In this document: piece by piece, positions 18,649 through 28,126 of the stretch
Layout: each line of letters starts with the position of its first letter
Position numbering within the stretch: the first letter of the stretch is position 1
Source: Acetivibrio clariflavus DSM 19732
Lineage (GTDB): Bacteria; Bacillota; Clostridia; Acetivibrionales; Acetivibrionaceae
NCBI RefSeq assembly: GCF_000237085.1
Contig: NC_016627.1
Coordinates: 2,294,118-2,358,117, forward strand
Direction of reading: 5' to 3'
Length of the DNA stretch: 64,000 nucleotides
Translations under genes and position numbers: made by a program
The notes under the pieces: model-generated
The model's database searches: none
Told to the model about the DNA's origin: nothing
The model's input: the letters and a program-made list of their open reading frames with translations, nothing else

Positions 18649-19230
18649 GTGGAAATTCTCAAAGACAGATATACCATAACTGAACTAAGTGAACGTTTAG
18701 GAGTAACCGACCATGCTTTAAGATACTATGAAAAGGAATTTAATTTAAACATCCCAAAGGACAGCAGAGGCAGGCGTTATTATACACCGGAATATGCCAA
18801 TATCATGTTCAAGATAAAGACTATGAGGGATGACGGTCTTGAAATTAAGGCAATAAAGAAAATTCTTGAGTCGGAAAATATTGTTGATCCGCCACCTGTT
18901 GTAACCGATAACACATTTAATACTTTAACTCCAGTATATTCAGAGGAAACCATGCTTGATATCAAAAACTTTTTTAACGAGTTTGGCGAACAACTTACCA
19001 AAAGCTTTTCAACTGAGATAAGCTCTGCAAAAGAGCAGATAAAAAATGAAATCTGCAAGACCAAACTTGAACTCGGTGCTTGTATGGATAACAGTTTAAG
19101 AAAAATTGAATCAAAACTGGACAAGCATTTTGAAAATATAGATCGTTCTTTGTCTTTGTGGCGTGAAAAGAATAAAAGAAGTTTCTTCAGCCGCATTTCA
19201 AAAGCAATATTGAGAAAAAAATCGATATAG
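18649..19230 (+). CDS. MerR family transcriptional regulator
   Basis: This 193-residue protein starts with a MerR winged-helix domain: YTITELSERLGVTDHALRYY, then the wing SRGRRYYTPEYA and a helix with IKAIKKILES. The effector half (about 80-180) is a coiled-coil-like region with no metal-binding cysteines typical of MerR, and a basic tail. The GTG start follows GGAGGGAG. It may regulate itself or a distant target. No co-transcribed partner is present, and a terminator follows. Confidence 0.85.
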   Translation: MEILKDRYTITELSERLGVTDHALRYYEKEFNLNIPKDSRGRRYYTPEYANIMFKIKTMRDDGLEIKAIKKILESENIVDPPPVVTDNTFNTLTPVYSEETMLDIKNFFNEFGEQLTKSFSTEISSAKEQIKNEICKTKLELGACMDNSLRKIESKLDKHFENIDRSLSLWREKNKRSFFSRISKAILRKKSI

Positions 19231-19275
19231 GGTTAACACAGATAAATGAAATTACGTCGACAAAAAGAAATTTTT

Positions 19276-19316
19276 ATGGCTTTCTATGACGTAAATAGTC
19301 ATAGAAAGCCATTTAA
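19276..19316 (+). terminator. Terminator after the MerR gene
   Basis: A perfect 15-bp stem (ATGGCTTTCTATGAC with its complement) with a seven-base loop is followed by a short T tract. It lies 46 bases after the stop codon. Confidence 0.85.
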
Positions 19317-19363
19317 AAGCTTTTCCGATAAAGTTATTAATAATATTTTATTTTATAAAACAT

Positions 19364-19413
19364 AAAACAGGGGACGGTTCTTTGTTTTAAAACAAAGAAC
19401 CGTCCCCTGTTTT
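19364..19413. repeat. 50-bp perfect palindrome of the GGGACGGTTCT repeat type
   Basis: Two 25-base arms (19364-19388 and 19389-19413) are exact complements. They form a loop-less dyad with the core CAGGGGACGGTTCTTTG. A related copy with the same GAACCGTCCCCTG core lies at 22034-22060. I recall this core as a dispersed element in many Firmicutes genomes, so this is probably a REP-like mobile repeat. It also lies between convergent genes, where it could act as a terminator. Confidence 0.8.
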
Positions 19414-19456
19414 AGTTTTAATGTTTTACCTGTTTACTTACATTTCAAAGATTTTG

Positions 19457-21299
19457 TTACCAGATAACATAACCCTGAATATACCCTTCTTCTCTTTTTA
19501 CAGGCCCTGTAGAGAATTTAAAGGCATTTTTTTCTTCGTCATATAAAACCTCAATGCAATTCAAATAATCCAAAGATATTCCTTTAAGGGAGTGAATTTT
19601 ATTAACAATATCCTCTCTTACATTGCACTGATAAACACTTCCTCCTCTTATTACTTGAATTGCCGCAGTTGCAAACGTCGCTTCCCTGGTATAAACAATT
19701 TCCTTCATTCCGTCATTATTCAAGTCTATTCCCTTTACATTATCCAAACAATAGGTCAAAACTTTGGGTACGCCGTTATATACTCCATAATATGTATATT
19801 GCACATATTTACCCATATTCAAACCGACAACAAATCCTTTTTCTGTTCCTAACACATTTTCAAACGGAGAAAAAGTAATTGAATTAAAAAACCGTTTCTT
19901 CTCGATGTTGAAATAATCCAGGCAATATAATACATCATCTCTGATATAACCCAGACAATACTCGCCGCTGAAGTCTTCATAAGCAATAACTATATAATCA
20001 TCAATGGCTTTTTCCTTTATAACTTTCTTTATTTGTGTCCTTTCTTTTTCGGCAGCCGAACGCAGCTCGGGGGGGATAATCAAAAGAAGCTTGGGTCATA
20101 TCAAGTTTTGAAAAGTTTAACTCTAATTTCTGGCCTTCCAAAGCATCAACTATATTTCTGTCACTTTTTATATTAGTAATAACATTACCAAACGTAACAG
20201 AAGGGTTGGTCAGGTCTAAAGAAAATTTAGAATGTGCAGGATATTGAACGAAAACTCACTCCTGTTTTCCAAATTGGGTACAGCTTCTGTTTCGTCTGTA
20301 TAATCCGAACTCGCTGTGTTTTCCTGATTTACTGAATTCTTTGTATTTGTAGGATTTAAAGAGCTTAAATCAAACTGTTCCGGCTTGCACGCTACCAAAC
20401 TGCTTGAAATCACTACCAAAGCCAACATAATAACAGCTGCAGGAACACCGTTTCTGCGGGAACGCATATCAAATATGTTTGCTATACGGGTTTTCACTGT
20501 CTTAAAGTTACTGCTGAAATATGTAGAAAAAGCCGTACCGGCCCTTTTTCCGCCTTTTTTGGAAGCAAGTATTACTTTGCCGTAGTTCTCCCTAAAAGAG
20601 ATATCTTTATTTTTAACAACGCAATCATCGCAATAACTTTCAAGAGCTATATTTGCATAAAAGTTCATCAGTCGGACAAAGGGGTTAAACCAGTGAACGG
20701 ACCTTGCCAAAAAGAAAACAGCTTTATATAAAATGTCATGGTGTTTATAGTGAATAAGTTCATGCTTCAAAACAAACTATTTAAAATATATGTATTATTT
20801 ACAGGAATACCCCAACGGGAAATTGACTTTTTATACAACAAGTATCCCATTATATAATAGCAACCGAAGAGTAAACATCCGGCAAGCCAAACCACAAATG
20901 CTATTCTCATGGGAGAAAGTCCTTTTGCTTCGTTATCCTGTACAGTTCTACCTGTGTCGAAGCCATTAGAAACATTAGCAGAATCACTATAAAAATACGT
21001 CGACTCATTTGAATTATGATTTGCTGCCTTTTCAGAATTGCCAACTTCACATGTATGGGCAGGAACCTCTATTACTGATTTTATCGGTTGTAGTGCCGTT
21101 TTGGGTAAGGTTATCTGAATAATTGATTGCGTATGGACAAGCTAAAAGGTACCAAAAGCCTGACAGCGACGGCAAGCCAAATAAAATAGCACCATTTGGC
21201 AGAATATTTTTTAAACAACAAAGGATGTAAAACTGACAATATAATGATAACAACCGAAGTTGTACCGGATATAAGTAATATATTTTGAAACAGCCCCAT
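19457..21299 (-). pseudogene. blaR1: Decayed BlaR1/MecR1-type M56 sensor peptidase
   Basis: The gene directly follows blaI and once encoded a BlaR1-like antirepressor. The N-terminal helices (MGLFQNILLISG to LLVPFSLSI) run to a stop at 21111. The reading then continues in another frame (LPKTALQPIKSVIEVP, then a third membrane helix, RIAFVVWLAGCLLFGCYYI) to a stop near 20767. The zinc-site part, KHELIHYKHHDILYK with HExxH-type HELIH, is in a further frame. The stretch normally linking helix three to that site seems deleted. Another shift lies near 20250 and another at a run of seven G (20069-20075). With this many lesions it cannot make a full sensor. Fragments could still be translated. Confidence 0.8.
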
Positions 21300-21685
21300 T
21301 ATTTTCGTCGCTCCTTAAGCTGGTCCAAAAAAGCCTGAAGTTCATTGAGCTGATCATCGCTTATTTTATTATCCATGCAGAAAGATGCAACAAAGGTTTT
21401 GAGTGAATTGCCGTAAAGCTTTTTTATTATCGAGCGGCTTTCACTGTTTTTATAGTCTTGATCATTTACTATAGCTGTGTATAAATTCATATTGCCCTTC
21501 TTCTCACAAGATACAAACCCTTTGTCACAAAGACGTGAAAGCAGAGTAAGCACTGTAGTGGCAGCGATTTTCTTTTTCTTTTTAATTTGCTGTTCTATAT
21601 ATGCTCTAGACACAGGCTCTTTTGCTTCCCATATAACAAGCATAATATCGAGCTCCGAGTCCGGAAGCCGTTTAAATTTTTCCAT
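21299..21685 (-). CDS. blaI: BlaI/MecI/CopY family transcriptional repressor
   Basis: This 128-residue winged-helix repressor shows LPDSELDIMLVIWE, the recognition region KKIAATTVLTLLSRLCDKGF, the wing sequence NMNLYTAIVN, and a C-terminal dimerisation helix pair. BlaI proteins are inactivated when their partner BlaR1 triggers cleavage. Its stop overlaps the start of blaR1 (TAATG). Since that blaR1 is broken, this repressor may now be constitutive or be controlled by another sensor. Two operator-like dyads lie just upstream, so it probably regulates itself. No beta-lactamase gene is nearby. Confidence 0.9.
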   Translation of the reverse strand: MEKFKRLPDSELDIMLVIWEAKEPVSRAYIEQQIKKKKKIAATTVLTLLSRLCDKGFVSCEKKGNMNLYTAIVNDQDYKNSESRSIIKKLYGNSLKTFVASFCMDNKISDDQLNELQAFLDQLKERRK

Positions 21686-21700
21686 CGATTTCCCCTCATT

Positions 21701-21712
21701 CTACATTTGTAG
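21701..21712. promoter_or_regulatory. BlaI operator dyad, proximal
   Basis: CTACATTTGTAG is a perfect inverted repeat of the TACA-N2-TGTA type bound by BlaI/MecI repressors. It lies 16 bases upstream of the blaI start codon. Confidence 0.65.
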
Positions 21713-21732
21713 TAATTCATATTCTTATATTA

Positions 21733-21744
21733 CTACAAGTGTAG
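21733..21744. promoter_or_regulatory. BlaI operator dyad, distal
   Basis: CTACAAGTGTAG is the second dyad of the same type. Centre-to-centre distance to the proximal site is 32 bases, about three helical turns, which fits cooperative binding of two dimers on one DNA face. The flanks extend the symmetry (TTACTACA and TGTAGTAA) between the two sites. Confidence 0.65.
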
Positions 21745-21826
21745 AAAGAAGCCAACAGCAGATTCTATCAATTTCTGAAACCGCTTTGAATTACCGTTTA
21801 AATATATTTTAAGCTTTCGACATTAT

Positions 21827-21866
21827 AAAACCCTTACAACAACCATAACAGTTTTGTAAGGGTTTT
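21827..21866. terminator. Intrinsic terminator
   Basis: AAAACCCTTACAA and TTGTAAGGGTTTT form a 13-bp stem. T tracts follow on both strands. It can end the receiver gene read from the right. Confidence 0.75.
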
Positions 21867-22033
21867 TGAAATTTACAGCGTAATTATTGGAATAGCATAA
21901 AGCAATCAATTACTTTTCTACTCACAAAACGAGAAAATTGAAGAAATCGAACTGCTAAACCAGTTCCGGTATAAGTAATACTATTTATTAATACATTACT
22001 TTTTCACAAAATTCGCTGTTTCTTTGTAAATTT

Positions 22034-22060
22034 TAGAACAGAGAACCGTCCCCTGTTCTA
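22034..22060. repeat. Second copy (half element) of the GGGACGGTTCT repeat
   Basis: TAGAACAG and CTGTTCTA flank AGAACCGTCCC, giving an 8-bp stem. The core equals one arm of the palindrome at 19364-19413 apart from substitutions. Its edge supplies the TAG stop codon of the receiver gene at 22058, so the element abuts or has trimmed that gene. Confidence 0.7.
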
Positions 22061-22453
22061 GAGGGAGAAGCCTAATTTTTTCATTACCTCCACAAGCTTT
22101 TGAGTGTCAATGGGCTTGGCGGCATATGCCTGACATCCGCTTTCAAAGGAATCGAATACATTTTTTACATCATTTAAAGCAGTGGTCATTATTATCTTAA
22201 CCCTGTCCTTTTCGTCAATTCCCCGCTCATCTTCCATTTCACGAATATTTTTTAATACCTTAATCCCATCCATCTTTGGCATCATTATATCAAGGCAGAT
22301 AAGATCATAAGGCATTCCTTCATCAAAGGCCATAGAAAAAGCTTCTAATGTTTCTTCTCCATCAATGGTCATATCACATTCACCATAGTTGGATAAAAAC
22401 TTGTACAAAAACTTTCTGCTGGCAAAATCATCTTCTGCAATAAGTACTCTCAT
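22058..22453 (-). CDS. Stand-alone receiver-domain response regulator
   Basis: This 131-residue protein is a single CheY-like receiver. It has the acidic pair in LIAEDDFASRK, the phosphoacceptor aspartate in DLICLDIMMPKMDG, the threonine in IIMTTAL and the lysine in AAKPID. The ATG at 22451-22453 follows AGAGAGG and lies one base after the stop of the large kinase gene, so the two are coupled and form a likely phosphorelay pair. There is no output domain. The stop codon lies inside a dispersed repeat, so the original C-terminus may have been slightly longer. Confidence 0.88.
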   Translation of the reverse strand: MRVLIAEDDFASRKFLYKFLSNYGECDMTIDGEETLEAFSMAFDEGMPYDLICLDIMMPKMDGIKVLKNIREMEDERGIDEKDRVKIIMTTALNDVKNVFDSFESGCQAYAAKPIDTQKLVEVMKKLGFSL

Positions 22454-22454
22454 T

Positions 22455-25400
22455 TTACACACCTCTCTGATCTTTTGTTTTTACCTCTTTGCAAAGCAGG
22501 TCATAGTAAGTTCTAATTGCTTCAAAATCATTCCTTCTTGCCATTAGCTGTATTTTAAATGCCAAACTTTTTACTTTACTGTTCTCTTTTCGGTTTGCAA
22601 CCTCTTTAATTAAAGCTGCAATTTTTTCAGTCAATTCCGCATTGCAAGCCCCAATGGCATTGTTTAATTTATTTAAATACTTGGTATAACTGTCCTCGAT
22701 TTCACCTTTTAACAATTCCTCCAAATCATAGTCATAATTTTCCAAATATGTGTTTATATCTTCTATAACCAATGTACTAAAATTGCGTTGAATTTTTTTC
22801 ATACCAGAATCTTTATTCTGCGGCTCTTCATTTTGACTGGATTGTTTAGCAGTAAGCCACACTGTAAATGAGAAAACACTGCCCTTGTTTTTCTCACTTT
22901 CAACATAAATCTCGCCATTCATCATTTCAACCAGTTTCTTGGATATAACAAGTCCTAATCCTGTTCCGCCATATTTTCTGGTTATGGAACCGTCAACCTG
23001 ACTGAAACTCTTAAACAGCCTCTGCATTTCTTCTTCACTGATACCTATTCCGGTATCCGATACATCAAACCTTATTAAAAGTTTTTCACCTTCTTTTTGG
23101 ACAATGTTTGCCGAAATATTAACCATTCCGAAATCGGTAAACTTAATGGCATTGGAAATTAAGTTGTTCAACACCTGCTGAATTCTTTTCGGATCACCGA
23201 TAAGCAGTCTTGGTATACCTTCCCCTATTTGGTATCTGTATTTAAGACTTTTCTCTCTGGCCTTTAATATATGAGTTTTAAAAGTATGGTCCAAAAGTTG
23301 GTAAAAATCAAATTCTATTGAATCTATAGTCATTTTTCCGGCTTCAATTTTTGAGTAATCCAAAATATCATTGATAACACTTAAGAGAAGATCGGCACAC
23401 GAACTTGCAATGTCCAAATTCTCTCTCTGATCGTCGGTCAGATTCGACTGCAAGGTCAAATTTAACATTCCGATTATTCCGTTTAACGGTGTTCTTATCT
23501 CATGACTCATATTGGCCAAAAACTCGCTCTTTGACCTGCTGGCAGCTTCTGCTGCCTCCTTTGCCTTTCTAAGTTTTTCTGTCACCTGTCTTTGCTCTGT
23601 CACATCAGTACATACGCCAATAAAACCTGCAAAATTATCTTCCAAATTTGAAAAAGGCCTTCCATCGTTAACTATCCACCTGTATTCGCCATCGGCTCTT
23701 TTTAATCGGAATTGAATTTCAAAAGGTTTTTGTTCTGAGAGGGCTTTATTGAAGACTTTTTTAAATCTTTCAACATCATCGGGATGTATATTTTCAATCC
23801 ATCTTCCGTATAATTCATCTTCTATCTTTCGACCGGTAAACTTTAGCCATGTCTTATTGAAATAATTCGGCACACCGTCTTTTCTCGACAGCCAAATTAA
23901 TCCGGGAAATTCTTCAAACAGCTTAATATAAAAATTCCTCGACCATTCTAATGCTTCCTCTACCTTTTTTTTCGAGGTTATATCTTCTATAACAATCAGC
24001 GCACATGCTTCTTCATCAAGTATTACAGGTACTGCATTAATCGATATCCATAAAACTTCATTTCTTTCACCATTCCTTATGGAATAACTGAATTCCTTTC
24101 GATACATTCTGCTCTTTTTATCGATAATGCGATAGAGTCCTTGTCTGAATTTGCACTTACTGCATTCCTCATTTTCACCGCATTGGCCGCAGGAATTAAA
24201 ATTTTTACAGCAAATTACTTCACCGACTTTTTTACCGCAGATTTTATCCATAGTCTTATGTATTATATTGGCAAAAGCATAATTTGCCTTTTTAACTTGC
24301 CTTTGTGAATCTACAATCAACATGCCTACCGGTGCAGTATTAAATATAGTCTGAAGGTTTCTCTGTTCATTGGCCAGCTTGTCTTCATACTTCTTCCTTT
24401 CGGTTATATCTTCCGAAATCCCCAGCCAGTTTGTGATAATCCCATCCGAGTTCCTTATAGCAGAAACAGCTGCCAATTGCCATGTTATTTCCCCATTTTT
24501 CTTTCTTAATTTGAATTCACCATGCCAATCGGTTTCTCCTGCCATATCCTCAAGACTTATATTTTCATTTTCAGCAAAACCAAAAAAGCCTTTTTCCTTT
24601 ATCTCTTCCAGACTATATCCCGATACTTCTATAAATTTAGGATTTGCATATTCCACATTTCCATCAGCATCTGCCATCAGTACCAAACTTGGACTATGTT
24701 TCACAACCATCGACAGTTTTCTCAGCTCTTCCTCATTCTTTTTAATTCTTGTAATATCTCTGAAAACTACAACCGCCCCGATAACTGTATCTTCCGCATC
24801 TACTATAGGTGCAGTATTTGCCGATACATACAATTCTCTTCCTTCTTTTGATATCAGAACAGTATTCTCCTTAAGGCCTAAAGAAAGTCTCTCTTTCATT
24901 ACCCGTTCAAAAGGACTTTCCGCAGGATTTCCTGTTCTTTTATCAAATATGTTAAATACAGTATTCAAAGGTTTTCCTATAGCTTCATTTCTTGACCAAC
25001 CTGTTATTTCAATGGCAGCTTTATTTATCATTATTATGTTTCCATATTGATCGGTAGTTATAACTCCGTCTCCTATACTTTCTATAGTAACTGTCAAACG
25101 TTCAATTTCTTTTACCAGCTCCCTTTCAAAACTATCCAATCCCTTATTCTTTACAGCAGAAGTAATTTCTTTATACACAACAAATGCTAAAAACTTAATA
25201 TCTTCTTTAAAACAATAATTATCAAAACCATCTTTCATAAGACTGTAAACTCGGTCAAAACTATCTCTGCTTAAAATTGCAACAAAAGGAACCTGCTCAC
25301 CAGAATCTTTTTTTTCACCAATAAATTCTTGATATGAAATATCCGAATCAATATCAAATAAAACCATATCAAAACTTTTAACCTTAAAAGATTTTTCCAA

Positions 25401-25523
25401 TTCAGCCTCATTAGTTACGTTTTCTATATAAAATTCAAAATCTGTCTGCTTTAAAGCTTTATCAATATCTTCAATCAGTTTTTTATTGTTTCCGACCAAT
25501 AAGAACAACAGCCTTTTTTTCAA
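22455..25523 (-). CDS. Multi-PAS sensor histidine kinase
   Basis: The protein has about 1,022 residues from a TTG at 25521-25523 after GGTGA; the longer frame would overlap cheB. An N-terminal receiver-like fold (about 1-125) lacks a clear phosphoacceptor. Four PAS domains follow, the third with a Cys cluster, CCKNFNSCGQCGENEECSKC. Then come HisKA with NMSHEIRTPLNGIIGM and an ATPase with DTGIGISEEE and GGTGLGLVISKK. A helical tail of about 100 residues has no recognisable Hpt histidine. No membrane helix is apparent, so it should sense a cytoplasmic signal. It is read out of the chemotaxis operon and probably phosphorylates the adjoining receiver. Confidence 0.87.
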   Translation of the reverse strand: MKKRLLFLLVGNNKKLIEDIDKALKQTDFEFYIENVTNEAELEKSFKVKSFDMVLFDIDSDISYQEFIGEKKDSGEQVPFVAILSRDSFDRVYSLMKDGFDNYCFKEDIKFLAFVVYKEITSAVKNKGLDSFERELVKEIERLTVTIESIGDGVITTDQYGNIIMINKAAIEITGWSRNEAIGKPLNTVFNIFDKRTGNPAESPFERVMKERLSLGLKENTVLISKEGRELYVSANTAPIVDAEDTVIGAVVVFRDITRIKKNEEELRKLSMVVKHSPSLVLMADADGNVEYANPKFIEVSGYSLEEIKEKGFFGFAENENISLEDMAGETDWHGEFKLRKKNGEITWQLAAVSAIRNSDGIITNWLGISEDITERKKYEDKLANEQRNLQTIFNTAPVGMLIVDSQRQVKKANYAFANIIHKTMDKICGKKVGEVICCKNFNSCGQCGENEECSKCKFRQGLYRIIDKKSRMYRKEFSYSIRNGERNEVLWISINAVPVILDEEACALIVIEDITSKKKVEEALEWSRNFYIKLFEEFPGLIWLSRKDGVPNYFNKTWLKFTGRKIEDELYGRWIENIHPDDVERFKKVFNKALSEQKPFEIQFRLKRADGEYRWIVNDGRPFSNLEDNFAGFIGVCTDVTEQRQVTEKLRKAKEAAEAASRSKSEFLANMSHEIRTPLNGIIGMLNLTLQSNLTDDQRENLDIASSCADLLLSVINDILDYSKIEAGKMTIDSIEFDFYQLLDHTFKTHILKAREKSLKYRYQIGEGIPRLLIGDPKRIQQVLNNLISNAIKFTDFGMVNISANIVQKEGEKLLIRFDVSDTGIGISEEEMQRLFKSFSQVDGSITRKYGGTGLGLVISKKLVEMMNGEIYVESEKNKGSVFSFTVWLTAKQSSQNEEPQNKDSGMKKIQRNFSTLVIEDINTYLENYDYDLEELLKGEIEDSYTKYLNKLNNAIGACNAELTEKIAALIKEVANRKENSKVKSLAFKIQLMARRNDFEAIRTYYDLLCKEVKTKDQRGV

Positions 25524-25545
25524 ATTGTCACCACATCCTACTTCT

Positions 25546-26586
25546 CTAAAGCATTGAAAATACAGTTTTAGGAATAGCTTCCAAAGAAACTTGCCTTTCA
25601 ACAGCACCAATATCATAAGCTACTTTGGGCATTCCATATACGACACAGGATTGTTCATCCTGCCCAATCGTACGGGCACCGCTATTCCTCATTGCCAACA
25701 AGCCTTTTGCACCATCTCCTCCCATACCGGTGAGTATCACACCTATGGCATTTTTCCCGGCAACCTTTGCAACCGATTCAAACAATACATCTACCGAGGG
25801 ACAGTGTCCATTCACCTTCTCACCTTTGAAACACTCAACCACATAAATATTACCGGCCTTTTTAATTATCATATGATGTTCCCCAGGAGCTATAAGTACT
25901 CTACCGGGTAAGACCTTATCTCCCGTTTCAGCCTCTTTTACTTCCATGGCACATGTATTGTTAAGTCTCTCCGAGTACATTTTTGTAAATACCGGAGGCA
26001 TGTGTTGAACTATTACTGTCCCGGGAAGGTCTCTGGGCATTGCTTTTAATACACTGTAAATAGCTTCCGTCCCACCGGTCGAAGCGCCAATAGCCAGTAT
26101 CTTATTGGTTTCTATTCCTTTGCTGCCTATAATTTCATTATTTACTTTTTCTCTATTTTTCCACCTTCCCACTTTTGCAGTGGAAGCAATTTTAATCTTA
26201 ATTATAAGTTCGTTTATAAAGGACTGCATGCTCAATTGACTTTTTGTATTGGGCTTCGTCACAAAATCTACAGCACCTGCATTTAAAGCATTAAAAACGT
26301 TATCGCTTACAGCACTGACAACCACAACAGGAATTGGATACTGAGGCATTAATCGCTTTAAGAATTCTATCCCGTTCATTCTGGGCATCTCAACATCCAG
26401 AGTCATTACATCAGGTTCAAACTCCAGTATTTTATCCCTTGCATTATAGGGATCCGATGCAGTTCCCACTACTTCAATGGCTGCATCCTGAGCTATTCCC
26501 TTAGCAAGAGTTTCCCTAAACAGTAATGAATCATCAACTATCAAGACTTTGATCTTTCTCTTGAGACTTGTTTTGTTTTGATTCAT
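25546..26586 (-). CDS. cheB: Chemotaxis protein-glutamate methylesterase
   Basis: This 346-residue protein has a receiver domain (VLIVDDSLLFRETL, phosphoacceptor in DVMTLDVEMPRMNG) joined to a methylesterase domain. The catalytic serine is in AIGASTGGTEAI, the histidine in VIVQHMPPVFT and the aspartate in GMGGDGAKG. It removes methyl groups from chemoreceptors when phosphorylated by CheA. It follows cheR with a five-base gap. Confidence 0.95.
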   Translation of the reverse strand: MNQNKTSLKRKIKVLIVDDSLLFRETLAKGIAQDAAIEVVGTASDPYNARDKILEFEPDVMTLDVEMPRMNGIEFLKRLMPQYPIPVVVVSAVSDNVFNALNAGAVDFVTKPNTKSQLSMQSFINELIIKIKIASTAKVGRWKNREKVNNEIIGSKGIETNKILAIGASTGGTEAIYSVLKAMPRDLPGTVIVQHMPPVFTKMYSERLNNTCAMEVKEAETGDKVLPGRVLIAPGEHHMIIKKAGNIYVVECFKGEKVNGHCPSVDVLFESVAKVAGKNAIGVILTGMGGDGAKGLLAMRNSGARTIGQDEQSCVVYGMPKVAYDIGAVERQVSLEAIPKTVFSML

Positions 26587-26591
26587 GTCAA

Positions 26592-27422
26592 TTATTCCTT
26601 TCTATATACTGCTGGCATGATGTATTTGTATTTTGTCTCTTCACGATTCAGAGATTCCGAATGGCCAATAAAAAGATATCCCCCTTGTTCAGTATGCTCA
26701 TAAAACCTGTTGACTAAATCTCTCTTTGTAGCTGCATCAAAATATATCATCACATTCCTGCAAAATATAACATGAAACTTTTTCTTGAAGGGCAAACTCG
26801 TATTCATCAAATTAAATATTCTAAATATTACCTCATTTTTTATTCTGTCTGCAATTACACTTTTTTCATCATTAATTCTTTGAAAATATCTGTTTCTCCA
26901 ATCCGCCGGTAAACTTTGCAGGCTTTCATTGGAATAAACGCCTTTTTTCGCCTCTTCCAAAACTTTTACAGATATGTCTGTAGCTAATATTTTTGTGTCC
27001 CATAGCACTTTTTCATTGCCAAAATAGTCTGCAATAATCATCGCAAGGGTATAGGGTTCTTCCCCCGACGAACATCCTGCACTCCAAATTCTCAAATCTC
27101 TGGTATTCTTTGCATGTTCACTCAAATATGGAAGCACAGTAGTTTTAAAGAAATGGAAATGTTCCGGTTCCCTCATGAAATATGTGTGATTGGTTGTAAT
27201 TTTGTCAACAAGAGTTTTTAAAGCATCACCGGTTTTATCTCCCATAACATAATCGATATACTGCGAAAAACTTCTAAAATTTTTTTCAATCAATAAATTC
27301 TGAAGCCGTCCGACAACCAGTGCCTTTTTCTTCTCACTTAAGTTTATACCGTAGTTTGCTTTAATAAAATCTGCAAGTTTATAAAATTCCTTATCTGTAA
27401 TAGAGAGCATAGCATTCACCAT
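26592..27422 (-). CDS. cheR: Chemotaxis protein methyltransferase
   Basis: This 276-residue enzyme methylates receptor glutamates with AdoMet. It has the all-helical N-terminal domain with NHTYFMREPEHF and the Rossmann part with IWSAGCSSGEEPYTLAM and IFCRNVMIYFDAATK. An internal ATG at 27408-27410 has a better ribosome site (GGTGA) than the first ATG, so the true start may be four codons later. It sits between cheW and cheB. Confidence 0.94.
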   Translation of the reverse strand: MVNAMLSITDKEFYKLADFIKANYGINLSEKKKALVVGRLQNLLIEKNFRSFSQYIDYVMGDKTGDALKTLVDKITTNHTYFMREPEHFHFFKTTVLPYLSEHAKNTRDLRIWSAGCSSGEEPYTLAMIIADYFGNEKVLWDTKILATDISVKVLEEAKKGVYSNESLQSLPADWRNRYFQRINDEKSVIADRIKNEVIFRIFNLMNTSLPFKKKFHVIFCRNVMIYFDAATKRDLVNRFYEHTEQGGYLFIGHSESLNREETKYKYIMPAVYRKE

Positions 27423-27517
27423 TTAACCGAAATAGTCATGTTCCAGAACCAGTAAATCCTTTGCCGTAAGCTGCATAATTTTTTTATAAAACTCAATATA
27501 TGAAATATCAATCAACT

Positions 27518-28015
27518 TTACAGAGAAAGTTTAGCCAAACTTTCACAATATTCATCAGTTAAAAGTTTCCCGCAATCCAATAAAAGCTTAACATCTTCGC
27601 CTACTTTTCCTATTCCTTTAATATACCTGTTGTTAAATCCTGTATTAGTATCGGGAGGGGGTACAATATTATCTTCCGATATTGTTAAAACTTCCGATAC
27701 ACTGTCTACAATAAGTCCAACCGATATGTCTTCTATATCCACAACTATAATACACGTTCTGTCATTATACTCTTTTGCTTCCTTCCTGAATCTTAACCGG
27801 ACATCCATGACAGGAATTATTTTCCCTCGCAAGTTTATTATTCCTTTTACATAATCCGGAAGTTCAGGAACTTCAGTTATTTTTTGCATGTTTATTATTT
27901 CGGTAACGTATTTTATTTCAATACCGTATACTTCCTTACCTATTACAAAGGTCAAGTATCTTCCTTTCTGAGTATCCTCAACAAATTCCTGCTCAACTGC
28001 TATTGTTTCAGCCAT
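27518..28015 (-). CDS. cheW: Chemotaxis coupling protein
   Basis: This 165-residue CheW domain protein links receptors to CheA. Typical features are YGIEIKYVTEII, VKGIINLRGKIIPVMDVRLRF and VGLIVDSVSEVL. The ATG at 28013-28015 is supported by GGAGGG; the longer frame adds 18 residues without a ribosome site. The 95 bases between its stop and cheR contain a frame of about 30 codons (ending DYFG) with no convincing ribosome site. Confidence 0.93.
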   Translation of the reverse strand: MAETIAVEQEFVEDTQKGRYLTFVIGKEVYGIEIKYVTEIINMQKITEVPELPDYVKGIINLRGKIIPVMDVRLRFRKEAKEYNDRTCIIVVDIEDISVGLIVDSVSEVLTISEDNIVPPPDTNTGFNNRYIKGIGKVGEDVKLLLDCGKLLTDEYCESLAKLSL

Positions 28016-28126
28016 TTCAATCCCTCCAAATATTTTATTTAAGACGAAATCTCTAAACTTTGCTGTCAATATGCCGAAAAAAATACTTTATAGATTCTGC
28101 GATGGTATTTATATAGGATTTGTGGA

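Noticed and set aside
27423-27517. Small frame between cheW and cheR ending DYFG
   Set aside because: About 30 codons with a doubtful TTG start and no clear ribosome site; noted in the cheW entry only.
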